In this document: one piece after another, positions 23,417-30,789 of the stretch
Position numbering within the stretch: the first letter of the stretch is position 1
How the letters are laid out: each line of letters starts with the position of its first letter
Origin: Geobacteraceae bacterium
GTDB lineage: Bacteria; Desulfobacterota; Desulfuromonadia; Geobacterales; Geobacteraceae
DNA: 43,736 bases
NCBI GenBank assembly: GCA_024281055.1
Contig: JAMXLF010000028.1
Coordinates: 1-43,736 of the forward strand
Reading direction: 5' to 3'
Made by a program: the position numbers and the translations under genes
The notes under the pieces: generated by a model
Database searches by the model: none
What the model saw: the letters and a program-made list of their open reading frames with translations, nothing else
Told to the model about the DNA's origin: nothing

Positions 23417-23632
23417 ATGAAACGACTGGCAATGCTGTGCATGGTCTTGATCATGGCAGCCTGTAGCGCCGACAAGAGCGGGGAACTGTTCAAAACGGCG
23501 CAGTTCGAGGAAAAGCAGAACAACCGGGAGCATGCGCGGCAGCTCTACCAGGAGATCGTCACGAAGTACCCGAAAAGCCCCCTGGTGAAACAGGCCGAAG
23601 AAAGACTCGCGGCGCTTGGGGGAAAACCGTAA
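23417..23632 (+). CDS. small lipoprotein with a TPR-like segment
   Basis: 71 residues. Signal with lipobox MAAC at about residue 16 (MKRLAMLCMVLIMAAC), then a helical segment KTAQFEEKQNNREHARQLYQ and EIVTKYPKSPLVKQAEERLA. The latter resembles one tetratricopeptide/BamD-YbgF unit (pattern AxxLYxxIVxxYPxSPLxxxA). AAGAAGAGGAGC precedes the ATG. Probably an outer-membrane or periplasmic lipoprotein acting as a scaffold. A stand-alone single TPR is unusual but seen in Desulfuromonadia. No operon partner is evident. Confidence 0.8.
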   Translation: MKRLAMLCMVLIMAACSADKSGELFKTAQFEEKQNNREHARQLYQEIVTKYPKSPLVKQAEERLAALGGKP

Positions 23633-23662
23633 TCAGCGTTTAGGCGACATAATCCTTTCGGT

Positions 23663-23695
23663 CCCCTAACCCCTCGGTCCCCCCTTGTCAGGGGG
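23663..23695. repeat. G-rich palindrome, single B-like arm
   Basis: CCCCTAACCCCTCGGTCCCC followed by CCTTGTCAGGGGG. A solo copy of the B arm of the composite elements at 9275 and 22803, lying between two convergent genes. Confidence 0.7.
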
Positions 23696-23713
23696 TGAAG
23701 GCCGTAGAACCTA

Positions 23714-24184
23714 CTAAAATTTACTTGCATGATATGAGAACGTATCGACCTTGCTTTCCTTATTGAATTTTATTATGACTGTAAGTGTCTTCTGGGTTGT
23801 ACTTGAAGCTCCGGCATCTCTTGAATAATTTCCACCAAAAATTCCTAAAATAAGTGCTGAACCTGCTATCCCTCCTGCGCCCGCAACTCCTCCCGTCCCA
23901 CCGGTGTCTTTTGAATAGGAGGCTTCCGTTGCAATCTTGTCATAAATCCACGTTTCCTTGCCCTCGCTATCTCTTGTGACTATATTTGGCGAGCCAAGAG
24001 CGGTTGCCACGTCAGCCTGTGACATTCCAACCCGAATTTCTTTCTGGACAATGCCCACTGTCATTTCTCGTTCTTGGGTCGAAGATAACGATCGCTGATG
24101 TTCAGCCGCGGTCATACAACCGGATATCACCATAACAGTCAATAATGAAAAGACGACAGCCAGCCTCTGTTTGTTTGTAAACAT
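23714..24184 (-). CDS. BamE/SmpA-like lipoprotein
   Basis: 156 residues with the lipobox VISGC after a hydrophobic signal, so an exported lipoprotein. The mature region carries the SmpA/OmlA-type motif IRVGMSQADVATALGSPNIV, then KETWIYDKIATEASYS. A glycine/alanine-rich stretch (GGTGGVAGAGGIAGSALILG) is followed by a final beta segment TLTVIIKFNKESKVDTFSYH. The order GMSxxxVxxxLGxP - W.Y - V.F.  is the BamE fold. The GAGGAGG ribosome site is strong. The glycine-rich loop is not usual in BamE, so this is a relative rather than the assembly factor itself. Convergent with the small lipoprotein gene. Confidence 0.8.
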   Translation of the reverse strand: MFTNKQRLAVVFSLLTVMVISGCMTAAEHQRSLSSTQEREMTVGIVQKEIRVGMSQADVATALGSPNIVTRDSEGKETWIYDKIATEASYSKDTGGTGGVAGAGGIAGSALILGIFGGNYSRDAGASSTTQKTLTVIIKFNKESKVDTFSYHASKF

Positions 24185-24478
24185 ATGCCCTCCTCCCTTC
24201 CGATCTTACCTGGAAATTGGCCGCCCTATCGCCATCAACCCGGCAGAATTTTTATTAAATAAAATTATACCACCAAAAGATCGATCAGGGTGGCTGCTAA
24301 AATCTGAGTCGACTCGCCCCATTCCCAAGCCATTGACTTCAGCCGAACAAGAGATAAAATTTTCTCATTATAAAACGTGTTTTGTGAAAGAAGGCCCATG
24401 GCTTCGTCTCCAGTGCAACTCGATTCCGGCCACGACGGGCAAGCCTGCTGCTGGTGCTGCTCCGGCTATGGCGGGCGG
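24185..24478. promoter_or_regulatory. 294-nt divergent intergenic region with a candidate promoter
   Basis: An AT-rich gap between the BamE-like gene (minus) and the lipoprotein trio (plus). On the plus strand TTGACT (24333-24338), a 16-nt spacer and TAAAAT (24355-24360) form a plausible sigma-70 promoter for the trio. No gene-like frame is seen except a 34-codon upstream extension of the next gene, which I reject. Confidence 0.45.
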
Positions 24479-25060
24479 ATGTCGCTGCTCCTGCGGCGAT
24501 GGTTGCGTGCGGCAGTATGCATGACTGTCCTCGCGAGCATCGGGGGGTGTGCGACCATGCAGCCGGCGGAATTCTTCGAACTGTCGGCCGAGAGCCCTGC
24601 GCACAAGGCGATGCAGACCCGCCTCTTTGAGACCGGCAACGAAAAGGAGCTGCTGTCGGCATCGGCGGCGGTGCTCCAGGATCTGGGCTTCCAGGTGGAC
24701 GAGGTCGTGAGGGAAGTGGGGATGCTGCGTGCGGTCAAGGAGCGTAGTGCCCGTGAATATGGGCAGGAGATCGGCCGCTTCTTTGTCATGGTGCTCACGA
24801 TCGGCTATGTTCGCAACTCGGTGGACTTGCAGCAGAGGATCTCGGCTGTCCTGATAACGCGCCCCGTTGATAAAGCGGGCATGCGTTCTGAAGTTAGAGT
24901 GATGTTTTACCGGGTCGTATGGAAGGGAGATGGCTATGTGGAACGCACCACTATCCTCCCCGGTGAACAGAGAATGGAAATGATCTACGACCCGGAAATT
25001 TACCGGCAGTTTTTTTTCAAGCTCTCCAAGGCCGTGTTCCTGGAGGCATTCACACTGTGA
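24479..25060 (+). CDS. lipoprotein of a tandem paralog trio, member 1
   Basis: About 193 residues from the ATG at 24479 (MSLLLRRWLRAAVCM) with lipobox SIGGC. The two landmarks shared by all three members are AAVLQDLGFQVDEVVREVGMLRAVK near the middle and DPEIYRQFFFKLSKAVFLEAF at the C-terminus. Between them lies a short hydrophobic helix (RFFVMVLTIGYVRNSV) not present in the other two, then a beta-rich part with ITRPV and RVMFYRVVW. The protein is exported and lipid-anchored. Function unknown. A longer frame starting at 24377 is open but adds a cysteine-rich stretch with no coding look. Promoter probably at 24333-24360. Confidence 0.8.
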   Translation: MSLLLRRWLRAAVCMTVLASIGGCATMQPAEFFELSAESPAHKAMQTRLFETGNEKELLSASAAVLQDLGFQVDEVVREVGMLRAVKERSAREYGQEIGRFFVMVLTIGYVRNSVDLQQRISAVLITRPVDKAGMRSEVRVMFYRVVWKGDGYVERTTILPGEQRMEMIYDPEIYRQFFFKLSKAVFLEAFTL

Positions 25061-25069
25061 GCGAGGATC

Positions 25070-25510
25070 ATGGGAGACATGAGAACCATCGGTAAGATGC
25101 TGATACTGGGGGGAGCGCTGCTGGTGCAGGGGTGCGTAGCCCCGAAGCCCGGCCCGGACCTGCTGGCGCCCACCGAAGCGCAGACGAAACTGAGGAGTTT
25201 TCAGACCAGGACGTTTGACGTCGCCGATCGCAAGGTTGCCATGCGCGGGGTCATAGCGGCGCTTCAGGATCTCGGTTTCATCATCGAGCGCGCCAACGAG
25301 CCGTTGGGCCTGGTCACGGCCGCCCGCTTTGCCGAGCCGGACAACCTGTCGGTCGTCGAGGTTACCGTCACCGTGCGCCCGCAAGCGGATGGCCACATGA
25401 TGGTGCGAGCCAATGCGATCTTCAATCACACACCAATCGATGATCCCAAGGTCTATCAGAATTTTTTCGCGACGCTTGACCGGTCGCTTTTCATAAACAA
25501 GGAAGAGTAG
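25070..25510 (+). CDS. lipoprotein of a tandem paralog trio, member 2
   Basis: 146 residues, lipobox LVQGC near residue 22. The shared core is compact here: RTFDVADRKVAMRGVIAALQ, DLGFIIERANEPLGLVTAAR, then a beta strand pair (VEVTVTVRPQADGHMMVRANA) and the end motif IDDPKVYQNFFATLDRSLFI. This is the minimal form of the domain. 9 nt after member 1 and 7 nt before member 3, so one operon. The pattern (a short helix, a variable strand, a conserved FFxxLxxxLF end) resembles small outer-membrane lipoproteins of unknown function; I cannot name a family. Confidence 0.82.
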   Translation: MGDMRTIGKMLILGGALLVQGCVAPKPGPDLLAPTEAQTKLRSFQTRTFDVADRKVAMRGVIAALQDLGFIIERANEPLGLVTAARFAEPDNLSVVEVTVTVRPQADGHMMVRANAIFNHTPIDDPKVYQNFFATLDRSLFINKEE

Positions 25511-25517
25511 GCGGCCG

Positions 25518-26099
25518 ATGCCAGTTCTCCGAACGCCATATTCCGCCCTCCTGCCCACAGGCTTAATGCTGGGTATCTGTCTGCTGCTTTCGGGGTGTCC
25601 TACGCCGTACGAGTGGCGGCACGAAAACCAGTGGGACTCGCGGGAGCAGATCGGGATGGCGGAGGCAAGCCAGGTAACATTGCGTGATGCCCAAAGCCGG
25701 GTCTTCGACACCAACGACACACGGCGCATCCTCGAGGCGGTCATTGACACCATGCAGGATCTGAACTTCAAGATCCAGGTGCTGGATGAGGAACTGGGGG
25801 CCGTTTCCGGGACACTCCTTATGTCATTTGAGCGGCCCGCTTACCCTGATCCGTCCTATGATCTCTACAACGATCAGAGCCTGATGATCTTTTCCGGGAA
25901 TTCTCGCTCCTGGGGTCCATTCTGGTATCGCAGCGACCTGGTACGGCTCACGGTCACCGTGCGCAAACGCAACGAGAAACAGTCCGTCGTCCGTGCAAGC
26001 GTCCAGTTCTATTTGAAGGCGGTTGAAAGCCCCGAGCCCTACCAAACGTTCTTCCGCACCCTTGAGAAGTCGTTGTTCCTCGCAGGTCACTCTGTTTAG
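25518..26099 (+). CDS. lipoprotein of a tandem paralog trio, member 3
   Basis: 193 residues with lipobox LLSGC. It carries the same core: SRVFDTNDTRRILEAVIDTM, QDLNFKIQVLDEELGAVSGT, LVRLTVTVRKRNEKQSVVRA, then SPEPYQTFFRTLEKSLFLAG. A 35-residue insert (SFERPAYPDPSYDLYNDQSL and on) separates the first helix-strand unit from the rest. An ATG at 25566 just before the lipobox is a possible alternative start. Last gene of the trio; the region after it is without a clear terminator. Confidence 0.82.
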   Translation: MPVLRTPYSALLPTGLMLGICLLLSGCPTPYEWRHENQWDSREQIGMAEASQVTLRDAQSRVFDTNDTRRILEAVIDTMQDLNFKIQVLDEELGAVSGTLLMSFERPAYPDPSYDLYNDQSLMIFSGNSRSWGPFWYRSDLVRLTVTVRKRNEKQSVVRASVQFYLKAVESPEPYQTFFRTLEKSLFLAGHSV

Positions 26100-26138
26100 C
26101 GCTGGATTCCACGCAATCCTCCGATGAACACGCCGTTT

Positions 26139-26264
26139 TCACGCCGTGCGCTTGCGTTCCCGCCACACCTGGCGGGCCGCCAGGTGCTCGTCGGACACGA
26201 GAGCAACACCCATCGCTTCGTCCATTTCCTTGAGAAACGCCTCGAAGGGGAGGTTCCTTGCCAT
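26139..26264 (-). CDS. possible 41-residue protein or gene fragment
   Basis: The minus strand reads MARNLPFEAFLKEMDEAMGV then ALVSDEHLAARQVWRERKRT and stops at 26139-26141. The residue pattern is protein-like (amphipathic helices), unlike the shadows in the other frames. No ribosome site precedes the ATG and it starts within the region upstream of the next plus-strand gene. It may be the remains of a longer gene. I do not recognise it. Confidence 0.35.
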   Translation of the reverse strand: MARNLPFEAFLKEMDEAMGVALVSDEHLAARQVWRERKRTA

Positions 26265-26319
26265 GGATAAACTGCATGGTAAACTGATAGCCGAAATTTC
26301 AAAGCGGGAGGGTTATCCG

Positions 26320-26709
26320 ATGCTGATACGCGTTCAGTATGCCGATAATTCCTATGATCTGGTAGATGGTGCGAAACTTGACTCGCTTATCGCAACGAAC
26401 GCGATAGTTGGCTTCAAACGGTCAAACGGGTGGGTACGGCTAGGCATCGATCGGGTAAGAACCGCCAGGGGTGGCAGAAGGCGAAGCGAGGCTTTCCTGG
26501 AGCCACAAGTCCCCAACGATTCCCGATGCAGGACCTATCGTTGTTATGACGACTTGTGGTTGTGCCTTGTCGATGATGTAAGCGAATGCCCATATACCCA
26601 TACAGTCATGTCCGAAAGATTTTGTACATCCGACAACGCAGCAAAATACAAAACACACGGCGCTGGGTCAGGACTTGCTCACCTCCGCCGCGCCAGTTCG
26701 CCAGCATAG
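26320..26709 (+). CDS. small FKRSN-family protein with an aberrant C-terminus
   Basis: The first 48 residues (MLIRVQYADNSYDLVDGAKL, then IATNAIVGFKRSNGWVRLGI, then DRVR) match the protein at 30790-30993, which has the same KRSN-W-V-x-(L/I)G-x-D-x-(V/I)R track. The ATG at 26320 has GGGAGGG 9 nt upstream. In the relative the chain ends soon after in YSGPERRK; here the frame continues 80 residues with no such ending and with low-quality composition (many Arg, Cys, Tyr). I infer that the original end is lost through a frameshift or rearrangement. Function unknown; the fold looks like a small beta-sheet. Confidence 0.6.
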   Translation: MLIRVQYADNSYDLVDGAKLDSLIATNAIVGFKRSNGWVRLGIDRVRTARGGRRRSEAFLEPQVPNDSRCRTYRCYDDLWLCLVDDVSECPYTHTVMSERFCTSDNAAKYKTHGAGSGLAHLRRASSPA

Positions 26710-26771
26710 GTCAGTTCCGCCAGAGTCATCCCCACAGACTGGCTCCGGGCGCGACACGAAGGCATTTTTCG

Positions 26772-26800
26772 TTGACACCCGGCGACCCCTTTGCTATAAC
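26772..26800 (+). promoter_or_regulatory. sigma-70 promoter of the riboswitch transcript
   Basis: TTGACA (26772-26777), 17-nt spacer, TATAAC (26795-26800). Transcription would start near 26807, leaving about 270 nt of leader before the outer-membrane barrel gene. Confidence 0.75.
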
Positions 26801-26825
26801 GCCGACATTCAGACACCCAGACAAA

Positions 26826-26911
26826 CTGAAGCAGCGATAGACGATAATACTCAACCATCCGCGAGGATGGGGCGGAAAGCCTAGGGTCTCAAGCAGACAG
26901 CCGGGTTGCCG
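26826..26911 (+). ncRNA. GEMM-like riboswitch aptamer (cyclic dinucleotide class I relative)
   Basis: The order of elements is that of GEMM-I: a 5' single-strand part (ACGATAATACTCAACC), a tetraloop stem CCATCC-GCGA-GGATGG, the joining GGGCGGAAAGCC, a second stem GGGTCTC...GCAGAC, then AGCCGGGTTGCCG. The consensus has GCAAACC and GACGCAAAGCC; this copy has TCAACC and GGCGGAAAGCC, so key ligand-side bases differ. Ligand (c-di-GMP, cGAMP or other) therefore cannot be assigned. A promoter lies upstream and an overlapping terminator downstream. Confidence 0.7.
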
Positions 26912-26946
26912 AAATTTCACTCGATTTCGGTAACCCGGCTTTTTTT
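26899..26946 (+). terminator. riboswitch expression platform: intrinsic terminator
   Basis: AGCCGGGTTGCCGAAAT pairs with ATTTCGGTAACCCGGCT (one mismatch), followed by seven T. The left arm is also the 3' strand of the aptamer, so ligand binding should block the terminator (ON switch by this reading). Confidence 0.85.
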
Positions 26947-27075
26947 GCGGCCATAATCCAACAAGGGGAGGTGTTCAAGCGGCGCTGTACAAGGCGACTC
27001 TATCGGTCTGCGGCGGTTGCAAACTGGGCGGAGAGCAGTTGCTCGAAAAATTTTTCCACAACAGGAGACAGCAAA

Positions 27076-27657
27076 ATGAAAAAATGGTGCGTGGTATTCA
27101 GCCTAGGCGCGGTCCTTACCATGGCGGCCGGTGCGGCACATGCGGAAGACATCAAGGGAAGGCTCGGCATAACAGGCCGGTTCGGTTTTGCCGTGCCTGC
27201 CGACAGCGATGCGTTTGGCTACAGAGTGTCGACCGATGTCGGCTTCGTGGGTGGCGGCGGCCTGATCTACGGGGTGACCGATAACATCGCCCTGGAAGCG
27301 GACGTTACCCATGCCAGCTACGGCTCAACCCCCGACTTCGGTTTCAACACCACCGATATCTCCCTTGGCGCCCAGTATCGCTTTCTCAATGTACCCGTGC
27401 CGCATCTGGTCCCCTTTGCCGGCGGCGGCCTCGACATTCTCGTCAACGGCGCCGACGGGGCGGATGTCGATACCGTGGTCGGGGCCCACGTGAAGGGGGG
27501 CGTCGACTACTTCATTACCAAGGACCTGGCAGCAACCGCCGAAATGAAGTGGGTCATTGCGCCCAATGCGGACGTCCACGATTTCACCGGGGTGAAGGTC
27601 GGAAACTTCGATCCCATGAATTTTTCGATGATGTTCGGCGCGCGTTACTTCTTCTGA
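27076..27657 (+). CDS. outer-membrane beta-barrel protein
   Basis: 193 residues with a Sec signal (MKKWCVVFSLGAVLTMAAGAAHA, cleavage after AHA) and AGGAGA before the ATG. The mature part has alternating strands rich in Gly/aromatics (GRLGITGRFGFAVP, TDVGFVGGGGLIYG, ALEADVTHASYG, DISLGAQYRF, VPFAGGGLDILV, AHVKGGVDYFI, LAATAEMKWV) and ends with F (MMFGARYFF). Eight strands fit a small OmpA/OmpW-like or opacity-type porin fold. It is controlled by the GEMM-like riboswitch in its leader, suggesting cell-surface change in response to a cyclic dinucleotide. Possible ion or ligand passage is unknown. Confidence 0.85.
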   Translation: MKKWCVVFSLGAVLTMAAGAAHAEDIKGRLGITGRFGFAVPADSDAFGYRVSTDVGFVGGGGLIYGVTDNIALEADVTHASYGSTPDFGFNTTDISLGAQYRFLNVPVPHLVPFAGGGLDILVNGADGADVDTVVGAHVKGGVDYFITKDLAATAEMKWVIAPNADVHDFTGVKVGNFDPMNFSMMFGARYFF

Positions 27658-27807
27658 TTGAATGTAGCAACGGGGGCACTAGGGAGGGCGCCGCACCGGC
27701 TGCCCTCCCAGCCCTGCTGGTTCGCCGTGCCAAAACCGGCGAGCTGGAAAAAGGCATGGATTTCTGCTATAGTTTGGCCGCTGGAAAACCAATCTCAAGG
27801 AGCTGTC
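27658..27807. other. 150-nt gap between the barrel gene and aroE
   Basis: Holds a GGGAGGGC...GCCCTCCC hairpin (about 27684-27711) without a T-tract, which may end or stabilise the barrel mRNA, and a TATAGT box near 27769 that could be the aroE -10; no good -35 is seen. No coding frame is convincing. Confidence 0.5.
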
Positions 27808-28668
27808 GTGAGAGCAATCACCAATGACACCAAACTCTGCGCCGTGATCGGCAACCCCATCGGCCACAGTCTGTCGCCTGCCATCCACAACGCAGCCTTC
27901 GAAGCCCTGAACCTGGATTTCGTCTACCTCGCCTTCCGGGTGGAGGATGTGCAGGGCGCGCTGGCGGGGATGCGGGCCCTGTCCAACTTCCGCGGTATGA
28001 GTGTCACCATCCCCCACAAGATCGAGGCAATGCGGTACATGGACGAGATCGCCGAGGTGGACCGCTCCATCGGCTCCATCAACACAATCATCAACGACAA
28101 CGGAAAGCTCAGGGGCCTCGGGACCGACGGTCCGGGGGCGCTGAAGGCGCTCCTCGACGCAGGCGTGGCCCTCGACGGGAAGCACGTCCTGATGCTCGGC
28201 GCCGGCGGCGCGGCGCGGGCCATCGCCTTTACCTTGGCACGCACGGCCGGGCTGGCGCAGCTGACCCTGCTGGACGTGAACGAACCCCTCTTGCGCGGGC
28301 TGACCGACGACCTGCGGGCCGGGACGACCACTGCAATCGCCGGCGAGGCGCTCACCGACGAGGCGCTTGCCCGGGCGATGGCCGGGGCGGACGTGGTCAT
28401 CAACTGTACCCCGGTCGGCATGCACCCGAAGGTGGACGCCTCGCTGGTTCCGCCGGCGCTTTTCCGGCACGGCCAGGCGGTCTTCGACATCGTCTACACC
28501 CCGCTGGAGACGCGGCTTCTGGCCGATGCCCGGGCAAAGGGGCTCAAGGTCGTCTCCGGGGTGGAGATGTTCGTCAACCAGGCGGTCCTCCAGTTCCGGG
28601 AGTTTACCGGCCAGGACGCCCCCATCGACGTGATGCGGCGGGTGGTGATGGAGCGGCTCGCGTCATGA
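27808..28668 (+). CDS. aroE: shikimate dehydrogenase (NADP)
   Basis: Reduces 3-dehydroshikimate to shikimate in the aromatic amino acid pathway. 286 residues; GTG start at 27808 with AAGGAG 6 nt upstream (an upstream open extension is not homologous). The substrate-binding SxSxxxH track is GNPIGHSLSPAIHNAAF near residue 17, then MSVTIPHKIEAM (catalytic Lys and Asp partner), the nucleotide loop GAGGAARAIAFTLA, and VINCTPVGMHP. Length is normal. Coupled to aroK by a 4-nt overlap. Cytoplasmic monomer or dimer by family. Confidence 0.95.
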   Translation: MRAITNDTKLCAVIGNPIGHSLSPAIHNAAFEALNLDFVYLAFRVEDVQGALAGMRALSNFRGMSVTIPHKIEAMRYMDEIAEVDRSIGSINTIINDNGKLRGLGTDGPGALKALLDAGVALDGKHVLMLGAGGAARAIAFTLARTAGLAQLTLLDVNEPLLRGLTDDLRAGTTTAIAGEALTDEALARAMAGADVVINCTPVGMHPKVDASLVPPALFRHGQAVFDIVYTPLETRLLADARAKGLKVVSGVEMFVNQAVLQFREFTGQDAPIDVMRRVVMERLAS

Positions 28669-29174
28669 ACATCGTCCTGATCGGCTACCGCGGCACGGGG
28701 AAGAGCGAGGTGGGCGGGCTTCTGGCCCGGCGCCTCGGCATGGAGTACGTGGGGATGGATGCGGCCATCGTCGCGCGGGCGGGAATGCCGATCCCGGAGA
28801 TCGTGGCAAAGCATGGCTGGCCCCATTTCCGCGACCTGGAATCGGCAGAGGCCCGGGAGCTGGCCGGGCGTGACAACCTCGTCATCGACACCGGCGGCGG
28901 GGTGATCGAGCGGCCGGAGAATGTTGCGGTCCTGCGGGAGAACGCCCGCGTCTTCTGGCTGCAGGCCTCGGTGGCGACCATCGTCGCCCGCATCGAGGGG
29001 TGCTGCGAGCGCCCGGCCCTCACCGCCGGCAAGACCTTCACCGAAGAGGTGGCGGAGGTCCTGGAGCGGCGGACCCCCCTCTACCGGAGCGCCGCCCACC
29101 ACGCCATCGACACTGACGTGCTCACGCCGGAGGAGGTAGCGGAGAGGATCGTGGCGATCTGGGAAAAAAGATAA
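28665..29174 (+). CDS. aroK: shikimate kinase
   Basis: Phosphorylates shikimate with ATP, the next step after AroE. 169 residues with Walker A GYRGTGKSEVG at the start, the DIEID-equivalent GMDAAIVARAGMPI, the shikimate-binding GGGVIERPENV and the lid region RPAL. ATGA overlap with aroE shows translational coupling. Family length is 165-180, so it is complete. The kinase has a longer than usual tail (EEVAERIVAIWEKR) still in range. A bidirectional terminator follows. Confidence 0.94.
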   Translation: MNIVLIGYRGTGKSEVGGLLARRLGMEYVGMDAAIVARAGMPIPEIVAKHGWPHFRDLESAEARELAGRDNLVIDTGGGVIERPENVAVLRENARVFWLQASVATIVARIEGCCERPALTAGKTFTEEVAEVLERRTPLYRSAAHHAIDTDVLTPEEVAERIVAIWEKR

Positions 29175-29228
29175 AGTCTAAAAGGCTTCTAGCCACAGAT
29201 AACTGCCGATAACGGCGGATGTTTTGCA

Positions 29229-29307
29229 CCCTCCCCCAGCCCCTCCCATCAAGGGAGGGGGGCTTAACATTCCCTCTCCCCTTGTGGAGAGGGTTAGGGA
29301 GAGGGGG
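29229..29307. repeat. composite G-rich palindromic element, divergent copy
   Basis: Two units, CCCTCCCCCAGCCCCTCCCA then TCAAGGGAGGGG, and CCCTCTCCCCTTGTGGAGAG then GGTTAGGGAGAG, joined by GCTTAACATT. The joint matches the CTTAAAC spacer of the element at 9275. It lies behind aroK. Confidence 0.7.
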
Positions 29308-29314
29308 AAAAAAT

Positions 29315-29354
29315 AAAAAGCCGGGAATGCTTTCCGAAGCGTCCCCGGCTTTTT
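29315..29354. terminator. bidirectional intrinsic terminator
   Basis: AAAAAGCCGGG ... CCCGGCTTTTT with an inner TTTCCGAAGC pairing. The T-tract is good for both aroK (plus strand) and fprA (minus strand). Confidence 0.85.
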
Positions 29355-29373
29355 GTGTTTGTGTTCCGCGAAG

Positions 29374-30561
29374 CTACTTCTTCAGCACTTCCTCGGCGAT
29401 GGCCCGGCCGAGGGCCTCGCACTGCTCCAGCGCGTCGGGCCGCGGGGTGAAGGGGGCGCGGACGAAGGGGACCGGGAGCTTGAAGTTGACTCCCCTGAGC
29501 CGCTCCTCCGTGATCTTGCACGCCTCGCCGCTCCAGCCGTAGCTGCCGAACACCCCGGCGATGGCGGTCTTCAGCTTGACCGTGGAGAGGTAGGCAAGCA
29601 CGTCCCACATCGGCTTCGGAACGTCGCGGTTGATGGTGGGAACCCCGAAGATGAGGGCATCACCCTGCTCCATCAGGTCGCGGATCTCGTCGGCCGTATG
29701 GTGGGAGATGTGGTAGCTCTCCACGGTGACTCCCGGGAGCGCCGCTCCCTTCGCCACGGCGGCGGCCATCTTCTCGGTGTTGCCGTGGGGGGAGAGGTAG
29801 AAGATCACCACCTTTTTACCGTCGCCCACCGGTTGGCACCACTGTTCGTAGTAGCCGATGTGGTGCCACGGGTCCCTGCGGATGACCGGGCCGTGGGAGG
29901 GGCAGACCGCTTCGAGCCGTTCCCCCTTGATCTTCGCGATGGCCGCCAGGGCCTTGTCCTTGAAGGGGCGCATGATGCAGTCGAAGTAGAACTTCATGTC
30001 CTCGAGATAGTCGTCGAGCTCGTCGGCGAAGAGGCTCTCTCCGCAGTAGTGGGCGCCGAAGGCGTCGCAGGTGAACAGGGCGCCGTCCTCCTCCAGGAGG
30101 GCGAACATGGTGTCGGGCCAGTGGAGGAACGGGGCGACGATGAAGCGCAGGTGCTTCCCCCCCAGGTCGATCACCTCGCCGTCCTTCACCACGTGGGCGT
30201 CGAAGGGGGTGTGGATGAGATTCCCGAGGAAGGTCCTGGCGGCCTGGGTGGAGACGACCGTCGCTTTCGGGCAATGTTCGAGCATGAAGGCCAGGGAGCC
30301 GGAGTGGTCGGGCTCGGTATGGTTCACGACGAAGTAGTCCACGTCCGCCGGGTCGACCAGCTTCGTCACCTTGGCCAGGAACTCCTCGGCCCGGTTTCCC
30401 TTCACCGTGTCGATGATGGCGATCTTGTCGTTTCCCTTGATGAGGTAGGAGTTGTAGGTGGTCCCCCGCTCGGTGGGGAAGAGGTCGTCGAAGGTGCGCA
30501 GGTCCGGGTCTTCGGCGCCGATCCACCAGACGCCGGGCTTTATTGCGATCACGTCGTTCAT
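29374..30561 (-). CDS. fprA: flavodiiron protein (oxygen/nitric-oxide reductase)
   Basis: Reduces oxygen to water or NO to nitrous oxide at a diiron site, protecting anaerobes. 395 residues from the ATG at 30561 (MNDVIAIKPGVWWIGAED) with GGGAGA upstream. Metallo-beta-lactamase domain ligands: NHTEPDHSGSL near residue 80 (H-x-E-x-D-H), HWPDTMF, and CDAFGAHY. The C-terminal flavodoxin domain starts at about 250 with KKVVIFYLSPHGNTEKMA and has GSYGWSGEA. No rubredoxin or NAD-oxidoreductase domain is fused, so it needs a separate donor. Promoter with a palindrome lies just upstream. Confidence 0.95.
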   Translation of the reverse strand: MNDVIAIKPGVWWIGAEDPDLRTFDDLFPTERGTTYNSYLIKGNDKIAIIDTVKGNRAEEFLAKVTKLVDPADVDYFVVNHTEPDHSGSLAFMLEHCPKATVVSTQAARTFLGNLIHTPFDAHVVKDGEVIDLGGKHLRFIVAPFLHWPDTMFALLEEDGALFTCDAFGAHYCGESLFADELDDYLEDMKFYFDCIMRPFKDKALAAIAKIKGERLEAVCPSHGPVIRRDPWHHIGYYEQWCQPVGDGKKVVIFYLSPHGNTEKMAAAVAKGAALPGVTVESYHISHHTADEIRDLMEQGDALIFGVPTINRDVPKPMWDVLAYLSTVKLKTAIAGVFGSYGWSGEACKITEERLRGVNFKLPVPFVRAPFTPRPDALEQCEALGRAIAEEVLKK

Positions 30562-30602
30562 GGTAGCTCTCCCTTGCAATTCAGGTAAACTGCGTGCATT
30601 AA

Positions 30603-30631
30603 ATAATACCAAATTGGTCCGATTCAGGCAA
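30603..30631 (-). promoter_or_regulatory. fprA promoter with overlapping palindrome
   Basis: Minus strand: TTGCCT (30631-30626), 17-nt spacer, TATTAT (30608-30603). The perfect 11-nt palindrome ACCAAATTGGT (30608-30618) covers the spacer and the edge of the -10, a good position for a repressor such as an Rrf2-type or other redox sensor. The regulator is not encoded nearby. Confidence 0.6.
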
Positions 30632-30789
30632 GGGCGTATACAGAGGTCATGTAAAAACGAAGCATGCGGCATGGGGCGGTAACCAGAAACGAACGTAACG
30701 GGTTACGGCATACTTTTTCGTGCATACCATGGTGGTAAATCTGTTGGATGGTATACTTTGATTGCAAACTTCAGCGGAGGAGGCCGACA

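Noticed and set aside
26440-26658. 72-codon minus-strand frame with a lipobox-like VVGC
   Set aside because: GTG start without ribosome site, overlaps the altered tail of the FKRSN protein, and has no recognisable family; support is too weak.
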